NCBI GenBank assembly: GCA_002337055.1
Contig: DDFG01000005.1
Coordinates: 642,158 to 706,157, forward strand
Source: Betaproteobacteria bacterium UBA1934
GTDB taxonomy: Bacteria > Pseudomonadota > Gammaproteobacteria > Burkholderiales > Rhodocyclaceae
Reading direction: 5' to 3'
DNA: 64,000 nt
The notes under the pieces were generated by a model, which was given only the letters and a program-made list of their open reading frames with translations, was not told the origin of the DNA and made no database searches. Shown piece after piece: positions 1 to 8,529 of this stretch. The position numbers and the translations under genes are program-made. How positions within the stretch are numbered: the first letter of the stretch is position 1; each line of letters opens with the position of its first letter.

Positions 1-1025
1 ACATCGACGCCCTGATCGCCGATCTGGAGAACGCGCTGCCGTTGGTCTGGGGGCGCCAGCCGGTCAGCCTTTTCCTTGGCGGCGGCACGCCCAGTCTGTT
101 CAGTCCCGAGGCCATCGATCGCCTGCTCGGCGCCATCCGCGCCCGGCTGCCGTGGCAGGCAGGTGGCGAGATCACGCTCGAGGCGAATCCGGGCACGGTC
201 GAAGCGGCGCGCTTTGACGGATATCGCGCAGCCGGTGTCACCCGCGTTTCGCTTGGCATCCAGAGTTTTGATCCGCACAAGCTGGCCGCACTCGGACGCA
301 TTCATTCGTCCGATGAGGCGCTGAGAGCAGCGGAAGGCGTCGCTTCCCGTTTCCCGACCTTCAATCTTGACCTGATGGTCGGCCTGCCGGGCCAGACGCT
401 GGCGGAATCACTCGCGGACATCAGCACGGCGCTGACCTTTGCGCCACCGCATCTGTCCTGCTACCAGTTAACCCTGGAACCGAACACGCGCTTTGCCGCC
501 TTTCCACCGGCCGACTTGCCCGATCCCGATCTCTGCGCGGACATGCAGGACGCACTTGAAGCCTTACTGACTGATGCGGGCTATCTTCACTATGAAACTT
601 CGGCCTTTGCACGCCCGGGACAGCAATGCCGGCACAATCTCAACTACTGGTTGTTTGGCGATTATCTCGGCATCGGCGCAGGCGCGCATTCCAAGCTGAC
701 GCTTCCGGACCGGATACTGCGCCAGATGCGCTGGAAACATCCGCAGGCTTATCTGGACAAGGCTCCGCAAGGTAACGCGATTCAGACAGAACAGGTCATC
801 AACCGCCACGCGTTGCCGGGCGAGTTCATGATGAATGCCCTGCGTCTGAACCAGGGCTTCCCGGTGGCCCTGTTCACGGAGCGGACGGGGCAACCCATTA
901 CGGCTATCCTGCCCGTCCTTCGGCAGGCGGCGGCGGACGGTTTGCTCGATCTCGGGCGTGAACGCATTGCGCCAACCGAATTGGGACGCCGTTTCCTCAA
1001 TCGTTTGCTAGGCTATTTCCTGTAA
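1..1025 (+). CDS. hemW: HemW, radical-SAM heme chaperone (5' end outside the window)
   Basis: This is a HemN-like protein that probably acts as the heme chaperone HemW rather than as coproporphyrinogen dehydrogenase. The open frame runs from base 3 with no start in the window, so the N-terminus and its CxxxCxxC iron-sulfur motif lie upstream. Visible family landmarks are GGGTPSLF, LEANPGT, VSLGIQSF, the YQLTLEPNT stretch and the late HNLNYW / GIGAGAHS segment, followed by the C-terminal HemN domain. The stop is TAA at 1023-1025. It converges on ychJ with a 30-base gap. The HemW versus HemN call rests on family resemblance and cannot be settled without the N-terminus. Confidence 0.9.
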   Translation, partial: IDALIADLENALPLVWGRQPVSLFLGGGTPSLFSPEAIDRLLGAIRARLPWQAGGEITLEANPGTVEAARFDGYRAAGVTRVSLGIQSFDPHKLAALGRIHSSDEALRAAEGVASRFPTFNLDLMVGLPGQTLAESLADISTALTFAPPHLSCYQLTLEPNTRFAAFPPADLPDPDLCADMQDALEALLTDAGYLHYETSAFARPGQQCRHNLNYWLFGDYLGIGAGAHSKLTLPDRILRQMRWKHPQAYLDKAPQGNAIQTEQVINRHALPGEFMMNALRLNQGFPVALFTERTGQPITAILPVLRQAAADGLLDLGRERIAPTELGRRFLNRLLGYFL

Positions 1026-1055
1026 GCGGCGAACCAAGCCCGGCCACCCGCCAGA

Positions 1056-1460
1056 CTATTTGATCTGGCCGTCGACGTAGAACCAGCGACCTTCAGCATC
1101 GCGCTTGAAACGGCTGATTTCGTGCAGCCGTTGCCCGCGACCTCCCAGTCGCCAACGAGCGACGAACTCGACCTCGGCGCAGCCGGCGTCGATCCACCGA
1201 TGCTGGCGGACTTCCAGTCCCAACCAGCGGCAGTGAGCATCGAGATCAAGCTCGGCGGGGCGCGTCGAGGCATGCCAACTGGCCAACAGAAAGACCCGGT
1301 CACCCCGCACGAAAGCGCTGTAGCGCGCTCGCATGAGTGATTCGGCGTCGGGAGCGGGAGCCCCCGCATGGTAGCGTCCGCAGCACGCCCCATAGGGCAC
1401 AGCGCGACCGCAAGGGCAGGGCGGTTCCGCCTCCGTGGCACGCTCCATGCGAGGTTTCAC
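1056..1460 (-). CDS. ychJ: YchJ-family protein with N-terminal SEC-C-type zinc motif
   Basis: A 134-residue protein of the YchJ (UPF0225) family. The N-terminus carries a cysteine cluster, CPCGRAVPYGACCGRYH at about residues 16-32, typical of a SEC-C-like zinc-binding motif. It is followed by an NTF2-like domain with the family segment SLMRARYSAFVRGD. The length fits the family. No biochemical function is established for YchJ. The ATG overlaps the stop of rdgC by four bases, so the two are probably co-transcribed and translationally coupled. Confidence 0.85.
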   Translation of the reverse strand: MKPRMERATEAEPPCPCGRAVPYGACCGRYHAGAPAPDAESLMRARYSAFVRGDRVFLLASWHASTRPAELDLDAHCRWLGLEVRQHRWIDAGCAEVEFVARWRLGGRGQRLHEISRFKRDAEGRWFYVDGQIK

Positions 1461-2359
1461 GCGATAGGCATTTCGCCGCCCAGGGCGGCGATCAGGTCCG
1501 GTATCAATCGCGTCAACTCGCCAGTCATCAGCGCAAAGTCGGCATCGAACCGTTCGTCGGCGTGCTCGGCGTTCTTTTCGGCCTCTTCCTTGATGAGATC
1601 AAGAAAGGTCAGGCGCTTGATTTCCAGCTTGTCGGTCAGCACAAACGAAATGCGGTCGCGCCAGGTCAGCGCCAATTTGGTGGGCAGCTTACCGGCCGCA
1701 ATATGTGCCTTGATCTCGTCGCCCTCCAGCGGATGACGCACATAGCGCACCGCCGCCTTTTCCTCTGACATCGATTTCAATTCGCAGTCCCGATCGATGC
1801 TGAACGCGGCGGGCGCCTCGCCAGCCGCCAGCCAGTCGCTCATCGCCGCCAGCGGCGAGCGTTCGGTTTGCACCTGCAGCAACGGGAAATCGTCCAGCGA
1901 CCAGCGTAGATGTTCGAGCACTTCCTCCGCCTTGGCCGGACTCGCAGCGTCAATGCCCACCCAGCCATGGATCGGATCGAGCCAGACCCCCGTCGTGCGG
2001 CGGCGGGTGAAGGCACGCGGCAGCAACTCTGCGGTGACCGCGTCGCGCAGTTCGCGCAATTGCTTGCGACCGGGCGGATAACCGTTCTGCTCGGCCAGAG
2101 CAGCAGCACGCTCGCGGACGGTGTCGTTGACGACCGCGGCAGGCAAAAGGCGCTGTTCCACGCACAGCGACACCAGCCATTGCCGTTCCTGCGCATACAC
2201 GAGTGCGCCGTCGCCACGGGGCGCCACCCAACCGCGGGTTTGCGGTTCGTGACTGGGGCAGCGCTGAAAGCTCCCACGTTGAAGTTGCTGATCGAGTGAC
2301 TCGAGCGTGACCGACCAGGGCGCTGGCAGGCGATATAGCTGAAGATTGCGAAACCACAT
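1457..2359 (-). CDS. rdgC: RdgC, recombination-associated DNA-binding protein
   Basis: A 300-residue protein matching RdgC along its length: the N-terminus MWFRNLQLYRL, the early segment GWVAPRGDGALVYAQ, and the central TTGVWLDPIHGWVGIDAAS. RdgC is a nucleoid-associated ring protein that binds double-stranded DNA and restrains RecA. The length equals the family norm (about 300). It leads a short minus-strand unit with ychJ, and a small hypothetical gene lies just upstream. The ATG start gives a canonical N-terminus with no extension. Confidence 0.92.
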   Translation of the reverse strand: MWFRNLQLYRLPAPWSVTLESLDQQLQRGSFQRCPSHEPQTRGWVAPRGDGALVYAQERQWLVSLCVEQRLLPAAVVNDTVRERAAALAEQNGYPPGRKQLRELRDAVTAELLPRAFTRRRTTGVWLDPIHGWVGIDAASPAKAEEVLEHLRWSLDDFPLLQVQTERSPLAAMSDWLAAGEAPAAFSIDRDCELKSMSEEKAAVRYVRHPLEGDEIKAHIAAGKLPTKLALTWRDRISFVLTDKLEIKRLTFLDLIKEEAEKNAEHADERFDADFALMTGELTRLIPDLIAALGGEMPIA

Positions 2360-2374
2360 GGTTAAGAAATTGAC

Positions 2375-2650
2375 TCAGAAAAGGGGGTGGATGACAGGGT
2401 CGTCGCGATGGACGAGCGTTTCGAGCCCGCGCAGGGCCTCGGCGGTGGCACCGTGTTGACGAGCGTGCTCCATAAAGGCGACGAGCGCCTTGTCGAGCGG
2501 ATATTCATGGCTTCGCCATTCGGCTTCGAACTGCCGTCGCGTTGCCCGCAGCACCTTTAGCCGGCCCGATTTCATCGGGACCAGACGAACCTGGTGACCG
2601 TCATGGCGAATGACAATGGCAGTGGTGCGGTGTGCGTTCCAGACAATCAT
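2375..2650 (-). CDS. Small hypothetical protein, 91 aa
   Basis: I do not recognise a family. The protein is basic and soluble, with no signal peptide or membrane segment. The first half (MIVWNAHRTTAIVIRHDGHQ) looks like beta strands, and the C-terminal half is helical and histidine-rich. It ends 15 bases before rdgC on the same strand, so it may be the first gene of that unit. It diverges from the DUF805 gene. Codon use and GC match the neighbours, so it is probably a real gene. Confidence 0.6.
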   Translation of the reverse strand: MIVWNAHRTTAIVIRHDGHQVRLVPMKSGRLKVLRATRRQFEAEWRSHEYPLDKALVAFMEHARQHGATAEALRGLETLVHRDDPVIHPLF

Positions 2651-2715
2651 GTGCCAAGTTTACCTGCCTGCGCCGCCAGTTGCGGCATAATGCCCGAAAA
2701 ATTCAGGGGGTTTTC

Positions 2716-3501
2716 ATGTCCAATCTTGTTCAATGGCTCTGGCCGAAAGTCACCGAGCCGAGCGGCGCCGAGAAGGCAACCCGGCTGGCTTACTACGCAG
2801 CCACTATATTGTCGGTAGTGTTTTTCTTCACCGCATTTCTCTCGATCTACGCCATTCAGACGACCGGCGCCGATCACCGGCTCGATTTCGTCGATGCAGC
2901 GCTCTTCATGGTGCTTGGCTTGTGCATCAAGGGGCGCGATCCCTACGCCGCCCTACTCGCACTCTGTCTGTGCGTGCTCGAAGCGGGCTATCGTTTGTCC
3001 GCCATGATGCTGCCGGTGTGGGCGCTGCTGATCGTGCTCTTCGTCAGCGGCGTGCGCGGCACATTTTGGCTGATCGCACACCCTCGGCCAGCCGCTGCCT
3101 CGGAAGAGGATGCTCTTCCTGAAGCGGTGCTGAAACCTGCCGGAGAGCTTGCGGAAACATCAACCCGGCCGGCGTTCTTTGCCCTTTCCGGACGGCTCGA
3201 CCGGCGTTGGTATGCGATCTATATGATCGTTCTGGCAATCGTCTCGGTGGTGGGCATCGCCCTGGCAAGCATGCTGCTCGCCGCCATGGGTATGAATGCG
3301 CAAGCCACCACCCTGTTGAGCGGGCTGCTGTGCCTGCCATTCGCCTTTGTCGCCTTCATGTTGACCGCCCAGCGCTGCCACGACTTTGACCGCTCCGGCT
3401 GGCGCGCCCTTTTCCTGTTGCTCCCCGGCCTGGGGTTTCTGTGCTTCGTGGCGGTTCCGGGCTCGCCCGCCGGCAACAGCTACGGGCCCGCCAATCCATA
3501 A
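2716..3501 (+). CDS. DUF805-domain inner-membrane protein
   Basis: A 261-residue polytopic membrane protein. The C-terminal half is a DUF805 domain with its signature AQRCHDFDRSGWRALFLLLP, an R-x-HD-x-x-x-SGW motif, and the terminal PGSPAGNSYGP (family PG-x-x-G-N-x-x-G). The N-terminal half adds about four hydrophobic segments. The ATG at 2716 is preferred over upstream in-frame starts because AGGGGG lies five bases before it and the upstream translation is basic and not conserved. DUF805 function is unknown. A hairpin terminator follows. Confidence 0.82.
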   Translation: MSNLVQWLWPKVTEPSGAEKATRLAYYAATILSVVFFFTAFLSIYAIQTTGADHRLDFVDAALFMVLGLCIKGRDPYAALLALCLCVLEAGYRLSAMMLPVWALLIVLFVSGVRGTFWLIAHPRPAAASEEDALPEAVLKPAGELAETSTRPAFFALSGRLDRRWYAIYMIVLAIVSVVGIALASMLLAAMGMNAQATTLLSGLLCLPFAFVAFMLTAQRCHDFDRSGWRALFLLLPGLGFLCFVAVPGSPAGNSYGPANP

Positions 3502-3528
3502 AAAAACGCCCGGCTCACACCGGGCGTT
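3501..3528. terminator. Intrinsic terminator between convergent genes
   Basis: A stem of CGCCCGG (3507-3513) pairs with CCGGGCG (3520-3526) around a six-base loop. On the left six As (3501-3506) become a U-run for transcripts of the minus strand, making a classic terminator for the FabH-like gene. On the right TTATCT gives a weaker U-tract for the DUF805 gene. The left arm abuts the DUF805 stop codon. Confidence 0.85.
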
Positions 3529-3552
3529 ATCTGACAGACCGGCCTGGTCAAA

Positions 3553-4599
3553 CTACTTCTGCTCGCCCCAGGCAACGATGGTCGCACCCCAGACGTAGCC
3601 AATGCCTGCCGCCGTGATGACCATCAAAGTACCATCCTTCAGCCGGCCCTGCTTGATGCCTTCGTGGATACAGATCATCTGGTCGACCTGACCAACGTGG
3701 CCGTATTGGTCAAGGTAAACCGACTGCTCCTCGGTCATGCCCAAATCATGGAGCATCTGGACGTACATCGACTTCTTGAAGTGCAGGATGTTGAAGAAAC
3801 CCAGATCTTTGCGCGTCTTGCCTGATTTGGCCAGCGCCTTGTCAATACAGGTATACCAGTTAGGCACCGAAACTTCGTTCAGGCGATTCTTCATGTGTTC
3901 GCCGTCGAACACCTTCAGCGAAAGGTTACCGCGCTTTTGCCAGTCCGCCGCTTCCGCCGCCGAGAGCTTTTCCAGCGGGAATTCGGTGCCACCCAACTTG
4001 ACGCCCGCATCGCGCGCCAGCGAGCCGTCCGTCATGATGTGCGAACCGAGCACGACGTTTTTGTTGTAGCCGCGTTGCAAAATCAGCGCGCCGGCACCGG
4101 CGCCAAGATTGAACATGAAGGACACGCCCGGATCCATGTAGTCGATGAAATCGCCATTGCGGTAGCCGCCGACGATCATCACCGTCTTGATCTCCGGGTC
4201 GGCGATCATCATGTCCTTGGCCATCTTGATCGCGGCGACGGTGGTGTTGCAACGCTGCTGGATGTCGATGGACCATGCGTTGGTAGCGCCGATCTTTTCC
4301 TGAATGTAGATGGCCGAGGTGGTCAGCGGGTATTCCTTCCACTCTTCGCCCATGCACAGGATCAGGTCAATTTCCTTGGCGTCCATTCCCGTGCGCTTGA
4401 GCGCATCGAGACCTGCTCGCACACCCATCTCCTGGGTACCATCGTGGGGACCGGGAACCGGTTTCTTGTAGAAGCCGAGTTTGTCGATCACCGCCTGTTC
4501 GGTCCATTTGCCGCCGGTCGCTGCCGCCACATCCGCGGCGGTCATGACGGTTTCGGGAATATAGAGGCCGTAGCCAACGATGCCGATCGGTTCGCTCAT
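3553..4599 (-). CDS. FabH-like (KAS III family) condensing enzyme, substrate unknown
   Basis: A 348-residue thiolase-fold protein of the 3-oxoacyl-ACP synthase III family, and the last gene of the liv operon. The nucleophile region reads SIDIQQRCNTTVAAIKMA, which places the catalytic cysteine. The histidine lies in FFNILHFKKSM. Where FabH has Asn in a GNTS motif this protein reads YGHVGQVDQ, so the triad appears to be Cys-His-His. The ATG at 4599 has AGGAG at 4608-4612 (complement), and the longer frame upstream is a basic unconserved leader. Being downstream of a branched-chain-type ABC transporter suggests a catabolic or acyl-CoA role rather than housekeeping fatty-acid synthesis. That is inference. 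Confidence 0.72.
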   Translation of the reverse strand: MSEPIGIVGYGLYIPETVMTAADVAAATGGKWTEQAVIDKLGFYKKPVPGPHDGTQEMGVRAGLDALKRTGMDAKEIDLILCMGEEWKEYPLTTSAIYIQEKIGATNAWSIDIQQRCNTTVAAIKMAKDMMIADPEIKTVMIVGGYRNGDFIDYMDPGVSFMFNLGAGAGALILQRGYNKNVVLGSHIMTDGSLARDAGVKLGGTEFPLEKLSAAEAADWQKRGNLSLKVFDGEHMKNRLNEVSVPNWYTCIDKALAKSGKTRKDLGFFNILHFKKSMYVQMLHDLGMTEEQSVYLDQYGHVGQVDQMICIHEGIKQGRLKDGTLMVITAAGIGYVWGATIVAWGEQK

Positions 4600-4738
4600 G
4601 TCTTCATCTCCTGTAGAGCCGTTACAAAACTGCCCGGAGGAGCGGCCGAAACGGCCACCCGTCCGGAAAACTCTCATTTTCGGCTTTTTCGCCGACCGGA
4701 GCGAGCGGATTCTCGCTCCCGTTTGTCCTGCATCAAGG

Positions 4739-4762
4739 AAAAAAGGGCCGGTTTCCCGGCCC
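4739..4762 (-). terminator. Intrinsic terminator between livM and the FabH-like gene
   Basis: On the plus strand six As (4739-4744) precede GGGCCGG (4745-4751), a four-base loop and CCGGCCC (4756-4762). Read on the minus strand this is a GC-rich stem followed by a U-tract. It lies directly after livM and before the FabH-like gene, so the latter is either expressed by read-through or from its own promoter within 4600-4735. Another stem (4698-4705 with 4712-4719) sits in the same spacer. Confidence 0.8.
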
Positions 4763-4782
4763 TCGATGCACGCTTGCGCAGC

Positions 4783-5850
4783 TTACTTGATACCCAATGC
4801 GCGCATTCGCAACTTGCCGACGATACCCCACGGGAAGTAATACACGCAGATGATGAAAGCCAGACCCATCCACAGCAGCCAACGGTCGGGATGCAGCATT
4901 CCGGAGATGACCGGAATGCCTTCCACATCCGCTTGGACCAGCTTGAGCAGATCCTGGAGGTAGTTCTGCGCGATCAGATAGATCGCCGCGCCGATCACCG
5001 AGCCGTACATGGTGGCCATGCCGCCGATCACGACGATCAGCAGGATATCCATCATGATGTCGAAGCCCAGCGTCGATCCTGGGCCATTGTAGCGCAGCCA
5101 GAGCGCCAGCAACGAACCTGCCAAGGCAGCAATTACAGAGCCCAGCACCGTGGAAATGGAGCGGAAAACCACCACGCGGTAACCGATGGCAGCGGCACGA
5201 AACTCGTTATCACGAATCGCTTGAAGAACGCGACCGAATGGCGAATTAACAACCCGCAGAATGAACAGGAACACCACTAGGGCGAACACGAACAAGCCAT
5301 AATAGGCAACGATCTGACCGGTGATTTCCACACCAAAGAACGGCTCGGCCAGCTGGGTAGAGGGATGAATGAGGTCCGGCACCATGAAATTAATACCGTC
5401 CTCGCCGCCCGTCACTTCACCCAACTGAGAACACAGGATATGGAATGCGGAGGCAACCGCCAGTGTGATCATCGCAAAGTACAACGTTCTCACCCGCAAA
5501 CTGAACAGGCTGATCACCAGCGCGATGACAGCACTAATCACCATGCCGGCGCCCATGCCGATCAGCACGGACGACCAGTCCGGCCCCAACTTGTCACAGG
5601 CGATGGCAACACCATAGGCACCAATCCCGAAGAACATTGTGTGGGCAAATGACAGGATGCCTGTGTATCCGAGCATCAGATCGAAAGCGGCGACCAGCAC
5701 AATAAAGATGCAGATCTTGGCGCCGACGTTCATCGCCCGCGCACCGGGAAAGATGAAGGGTGTCAGGAGCAGGCCGACGAAGGTGATGATGAGCATCGCC
5801 GTCAGCACACGGCTGCGCGGAAAGTCACCCGAGAAGAGGGAATTCAGCAT
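4783..5850 (-). CDS. livM: LivM-type branched-chain amino-acid ABC transporter permease
   Basis: A 355-residue inner-membrane permease of the LivM family with about eight to ten hydrophobic segments. The family signature is visible as LMLGYTGILSFAHTMFFGIGAYG near residues 58-80. The EAA-like cytoplasmic loop with GRVLQAIRDNEFRAAAIGY is conserved. It pairs with LivH to form the channel. The start gives a short cytoplasmic N-terminus. It lies 11 bases downstream of livH. The true substrate may be an amide, aromatic acid or other small molecule, since Liv-type systems are widely repurposed. Confidence 0.9.
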   Translation of the reverse strand: MLNSLFSGDFPRSRVLTAMLIITFVGLLLTPFIFPGARAMNVGAKICIFIVLVAAFDLMLGYTGILSFAHTMFFGIGAYGVAIACDKLGPDWSSVLIGMGAGMVISAVIALVISLFSLRVRTLYFAMITLAVASAFHILCSQLGEVTGGEDGINFMVPDLIHPSTQLAEPFFGVEITGQIVAYYGLFVFALVVFLFILRVVNSPFGRVLQAIRDNEFRAAAIGYRVVVFRSISTVLGSVIAALAGSLLALWLRYNGPGSTLGFDIMMDILLIVVIGGMATMYGSVIGAAIYLIAQNYLQDLLKLVQADVEGIPVISGMLHPDRWLLWMGLAFIICVYYFPWGIVGKLRMRALGIK

Positions 5851-5861
5851 GAATCAGCTCC

Positions 5862-6920
5862 TTAACGCTTGGAAACCGGGTAGAGGCCGTTCGGCCGCCA
5901 CAAGATGACCAGACACATCAAGATGATGCTCGAGAACGCGGCCATGATCGGGTAGGCAAAGCCGGTGTAGTTGGTAAGCAGGCCGAGCAGGATAGCGCCG
6001 ATGAAGGCGCCGCCGATCGATCCCATACCGCCAATGATGGTGATGATAAAGATCATGACCATCATGCTACCCCCCAGCGACGAAGTCGTCGCATCCATGT
6101 ACATCCCCCAGAACAGACCGCCCAGAGCGGCAAGCGCCGCACCCGCCGCGAATACCGACACGAACAGGAACTTGACCTTGTAGCCGAGCGCCTCGACCAT
6201 TTCCCGATCCTGCACACCGGCACGGATCAGCAAGCCGAGTTTGGTGCGGTTCAGTAGCAGCATCATGACAGCGAAGACGATCAGACCGACGGTCATCGTC
6301 ATCAGACGATACTTCTCGATCGCCATTTCACCGAAAAGGATAGCCCCGTTAAGAGACGCAGGCTTCATCAATGGCTGGGCCTCTGCACCCCAAAGCGCGA
6401 GAATGAGCTGTTCCGCCACAATCATGCCACCGGAGGTCACCAGGATCTGGGTCAGATGCGAACCATAAACCGGGCGGATGATGAGGCGTTCGAAGATGAA
6501 ACCGATGATCGCCGTGACCAGCATCCCGAATCCCGCCGCGCAGAACAGAGCCAGCATGTTGAGGAACAGGTCGTCCGCCGTGTACCAGGCCGCCAGCGGA
6601 GCAGTCAGGCTGCCCCCCATGTTCATGAGCAGACTGTTCCCCAGCAACGATGCGCCAAAATAGGCGCCCAGCGTCACAAAAATACCGTGACCAAAGTTCA
6701 GCACATCCATCAGGCCGAATACCAATGTAAAACCGGAGGCGACCAGAAAGAGGATAAGACCCATCCCGATGCCGGCGACGGTCAACGTCGCCCAGGTCGG
6801 AAGATCGTGCACGACCGGATAAGCCAGTAGGGCCATGATTGGCACTAACAGCAGCGGCATCAGGTCGAGCTTCTTCTTGGGCAGTGCTTCGCTCGCCGCG
6901 ATTGTTTGTTGATTGGACAT
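5862..6920 (-). CDS. livH: LivH-type branched-chain amino-acid ABC transporter permease
   Basis: A 352-residue permease of the LivH family. The N-terminal family motif GFTLVFGLMDVLNFGHG lies around residues 62-78, and the coupling loop LGLLIRAGVQDREMVEALG is clear in the C-terminal half. About eight membrane spans are predicted by eye. An insertion of about 25 residues (LTAPLAAWYTADDLFLN) between the second and third spans lengthens it relative to E. coli LivH (308 aa). It lies eight bases after livF in the operon. Confidence 0.9.
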   Translation of the reverse strand: MSNQQTIAASEALPKKKLDLMPLLLVPIMALLAYPVVHDLPTWATLTVAGIGMGLILFLVASGFTLVFGLMDVLNFGHGIFVTLGAYFGASLLGNSLLMNMGGSLTAPLAAWYTADDLFLNMLALFCAAGFGMLVTAIIGFIFERLIIRPVYGSHLTQILVTSGGMIVAEQLILALWGAEAQPLMKPASLNGAILFGEMAIEKYRLMTMTVGLIVFAVMMLLLNRTKLGLLIRAGVQDREMVEALGYKVKFLFVSVFAAGAALAALGGLFWGMYMDATTSSLGGSMMVMIFIITIIGGMGSIGGAFIGAILLGLLTNYTGFAYPIMAAFSSIILMCLVILWRPNGLYPVSKR

Positions 6921-6928
6921 GACGACTC

Positions 6929-7654
6929 CTATTGATGCGAATCCAGCGACAGGCCAAGCAGCTTGGTCTGCAGCGCCTCATCTTCGGCCAGGCCGGCCAT
7001 CGTGCCACGATGAACGACCTTGCCGTTGTCCATGACCGCCACCGTATCGCCGACGTTCTTGGCAAAATTGAAGTTCTGTTCAACCAGCAACACCGTAGTC
7101 CCAGTCTGTTTTAGTGCCTTGAAGGCTTCCACCAGATTCTGGATGATCGCTGGCGCCAGTCCCTTGGAAGGCTCGTCCACCAGCAGCAGCTTGCGCGGTT
7201 CAATCATTGCACGGGCGATAGAGAGCATCTGTTTCTGGCCCCCAGAGAGCAACCCTGCTTGCTGTTCCCAAAATTTCTTGAGCGCGGGCATGTAGGTGAA
7301 GATCCAGTCGAGCCGCGACGAATCGATCTTAGCATCACGTGCCGCCAGCACCATGTTTTCACGCACGGTCAACTCGGTAAATACACCCATGTTCTCGGGA
7401 ACATAGGCAATGCCAAGACGAGCGATTTCCGGTGTGGATAGCTCGGTAATGTCATGCCCCTCGAAAATGACCTTGCCTTGCGAGGCGGTCCACAAACCCA
7501 TGATCGTGCGCAGCGAGGTTGTTTTGCCGGCACCGTTACGGCCGAGCAACATCGTCAGGCCGCCTTCGGGGACCTCGAAATTGACACCATGCAGAATATG
7601 GTATGGCCCGATATGGGTGTTGACGTTTTCCAGCTTGAGGATCGGCGGTTTCAT
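6929..7654 (-). CDS. livF: LivF-type ABC transporter ATP-binding protein
   Basis: A 241-residue ABC ATPase. Walker A is GRNGAGKTT near residues 38-46, the signature is LLSGGQKQMLSIARA, and Walker B LLLVDEPSKGLAP follows. The length and the SKGLAP sequence after Walker B are characteristic of LivF. Its start codon shares the A of the livG stop (TGATG), so translation is coupled. It works with LivG as the cytoplasmic ATPase pair of the transporter. Confidence 0.92.
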   Translation of the reverse strand: MKPPILKLENVNTHIGPYHILHGVNFEVPEGGLTMLLGRNGAGKTTSLRTIMGLWTASQGKVIFEGHDITELSTPEIARLGIAYVPENMGVFTELTVRENMVLAARDAKIDSSRLDWIFTYMPALKKFWEQQAGLLSGGQKQMLSIARAMIEPRKLLLVDEPSKGLAPAIIQNLVEAFKALKQTGTTVLLVEQNFNFAKNVGDTVAVMDNGKVVHRGTMAGLAEDEALQTKLLGLSLDSHQ

Positions 7655-8448
7655 CAGCGAGTCCCCTTCGATTTATCCGGCGCAGCGCCGAGGTAGGCTT
7701 CCTGCACGATGGGAGAGGCAATGACCTCTTCGGGTTCACCATCGGCCACCAAGGTGCCATTGTGCAGCACGATGATGCGGTCCGCGAGCTCGCGCACCAC
7801 ATCCATCTTATGTTCAACCAAGAGTAGCGTCTTGTTGCCCTGCTCTTTGATCTTCTTGATCAGATCAAGAATGACAGGAACCTCGTCCACGCTCATACCA
7901 GCGGTCGGTTCGTCAAACATGAACACCTCGGGCTCCAGCGCCAGCATCAGGCCGACTTCCAGCTTACGCTGGTCGCCGTGCGGCAGGGCGCGGGCTTGGG
8001 TATAGCGCTGACTGGTCAGCGCAACCTGCTCGAGAATGTATTCGGCCTTTTCGAGCAACTCGCGGTGGTTGCTCCAAAGCGAAAACAGATCCAGCCCCAT
8101 GCCAGCACGCGCTTGGACCGCGATGCGGACATTTTCCTGCACGGTCAGGAAGGGGAACAGATTGGTGAGCTGAAAGGCACGCCCGATCCCGCGGCGGGTC
8201 CTCGACGGCGTTGGCAGTTTGGAGATGTTTTCTCCAAACAAGAAGACTTCACCGGCAGTAGTAGGAATCTGGCCGGATATCAGATTGAAGTACGTTGTCT
8301 TGCCTGCGCCATTGGGGCCGACGATCGCGGTCAGGCTGCCGGCGTGAAACGCGCAGCTCACCGAATTGACCGCCACGTGACCGCCGAAGCGCACGGTCAG
8401 ACCGCGCGTCTCAAGCACCGGGTGGTGCGACGGAGTGGGCTGATTCAT
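7654..8448 (-). CDS. livG: LivG-type ABC transporter ATP-binding protein
   Basis: A 264-residue ABC ATPase with Walker A GPNGAGKTTYFNLISG around residues 39-54. The family-typical segment GIGRAFQLTNLFPFLTVQENV matches LivG. Where most ABC proteins have LSGGQ, this one reads ALPHGDQRKLEVGLML, the usual LivG variant. Walker B and the following region read VFMFDEPTAGMSVDE. It is separated from livK by a hairpin terminator, so it is expected to be expressed below livK. Confidence 0.92.
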   Translation of the reverse strand: MNQPTPSHHPVLETRGLTVRFGGHVAVNSVSCAFHAGSLTAIVGPNGAGKTTYFNLISGQIPTTAGEVFLFGENISKLPTPSRTRRGIGRAFQLTNLFPFLTVQENVRIAVQARAGMGLDLFSLWSNHRELLEKAEYILEQVALTSQRYTQARALPHGDQRKLEVGLMLALEPEVFMFDEPTAGMSVDEVPVILDLIKKIKEQGNKTLLLVEHKMDVVRELADRIIVLHNGTLVADGEPEEVIASPIVQEAYLGAAPDKSKGTR

Positions 8449-8474
8449 GAGTGTGGACTCAAAAAAGAAGAAAC

Positions 8475-8518
8475 AAAAAGGGGCAACCTAGGTGGAAAAT
8501 TCCTCCACTGGTCGCCCC
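8475..8518 (-). terminator. Partial terminator or attenuator after livK
   Basis: A long imperfect stem forms from GGGGC (8480-8484) with GCCCC (8514-8518), ACC (8486-8488) with GGT (8510-8512), and GTGGA (8492-8496) with TCCAC (8504-8508). On the minus strand it is followed by a U-rich tract, the complement of 8475-8479. Its position between the binding-protein gene and the rest of the operon fits the common arrangement that makes more binding protein than membrane components. Confidence 0.72.
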
Positions 8519-8529
8519 CCATCGCGCGA

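Noticed and set aside
3895..5280. Long plus-strand frame of 461 codons
   Set aside because: It is antisense to the FabH-like gene and livM, which have clear family motifs. The translation is histidine/arginine-rich noise.
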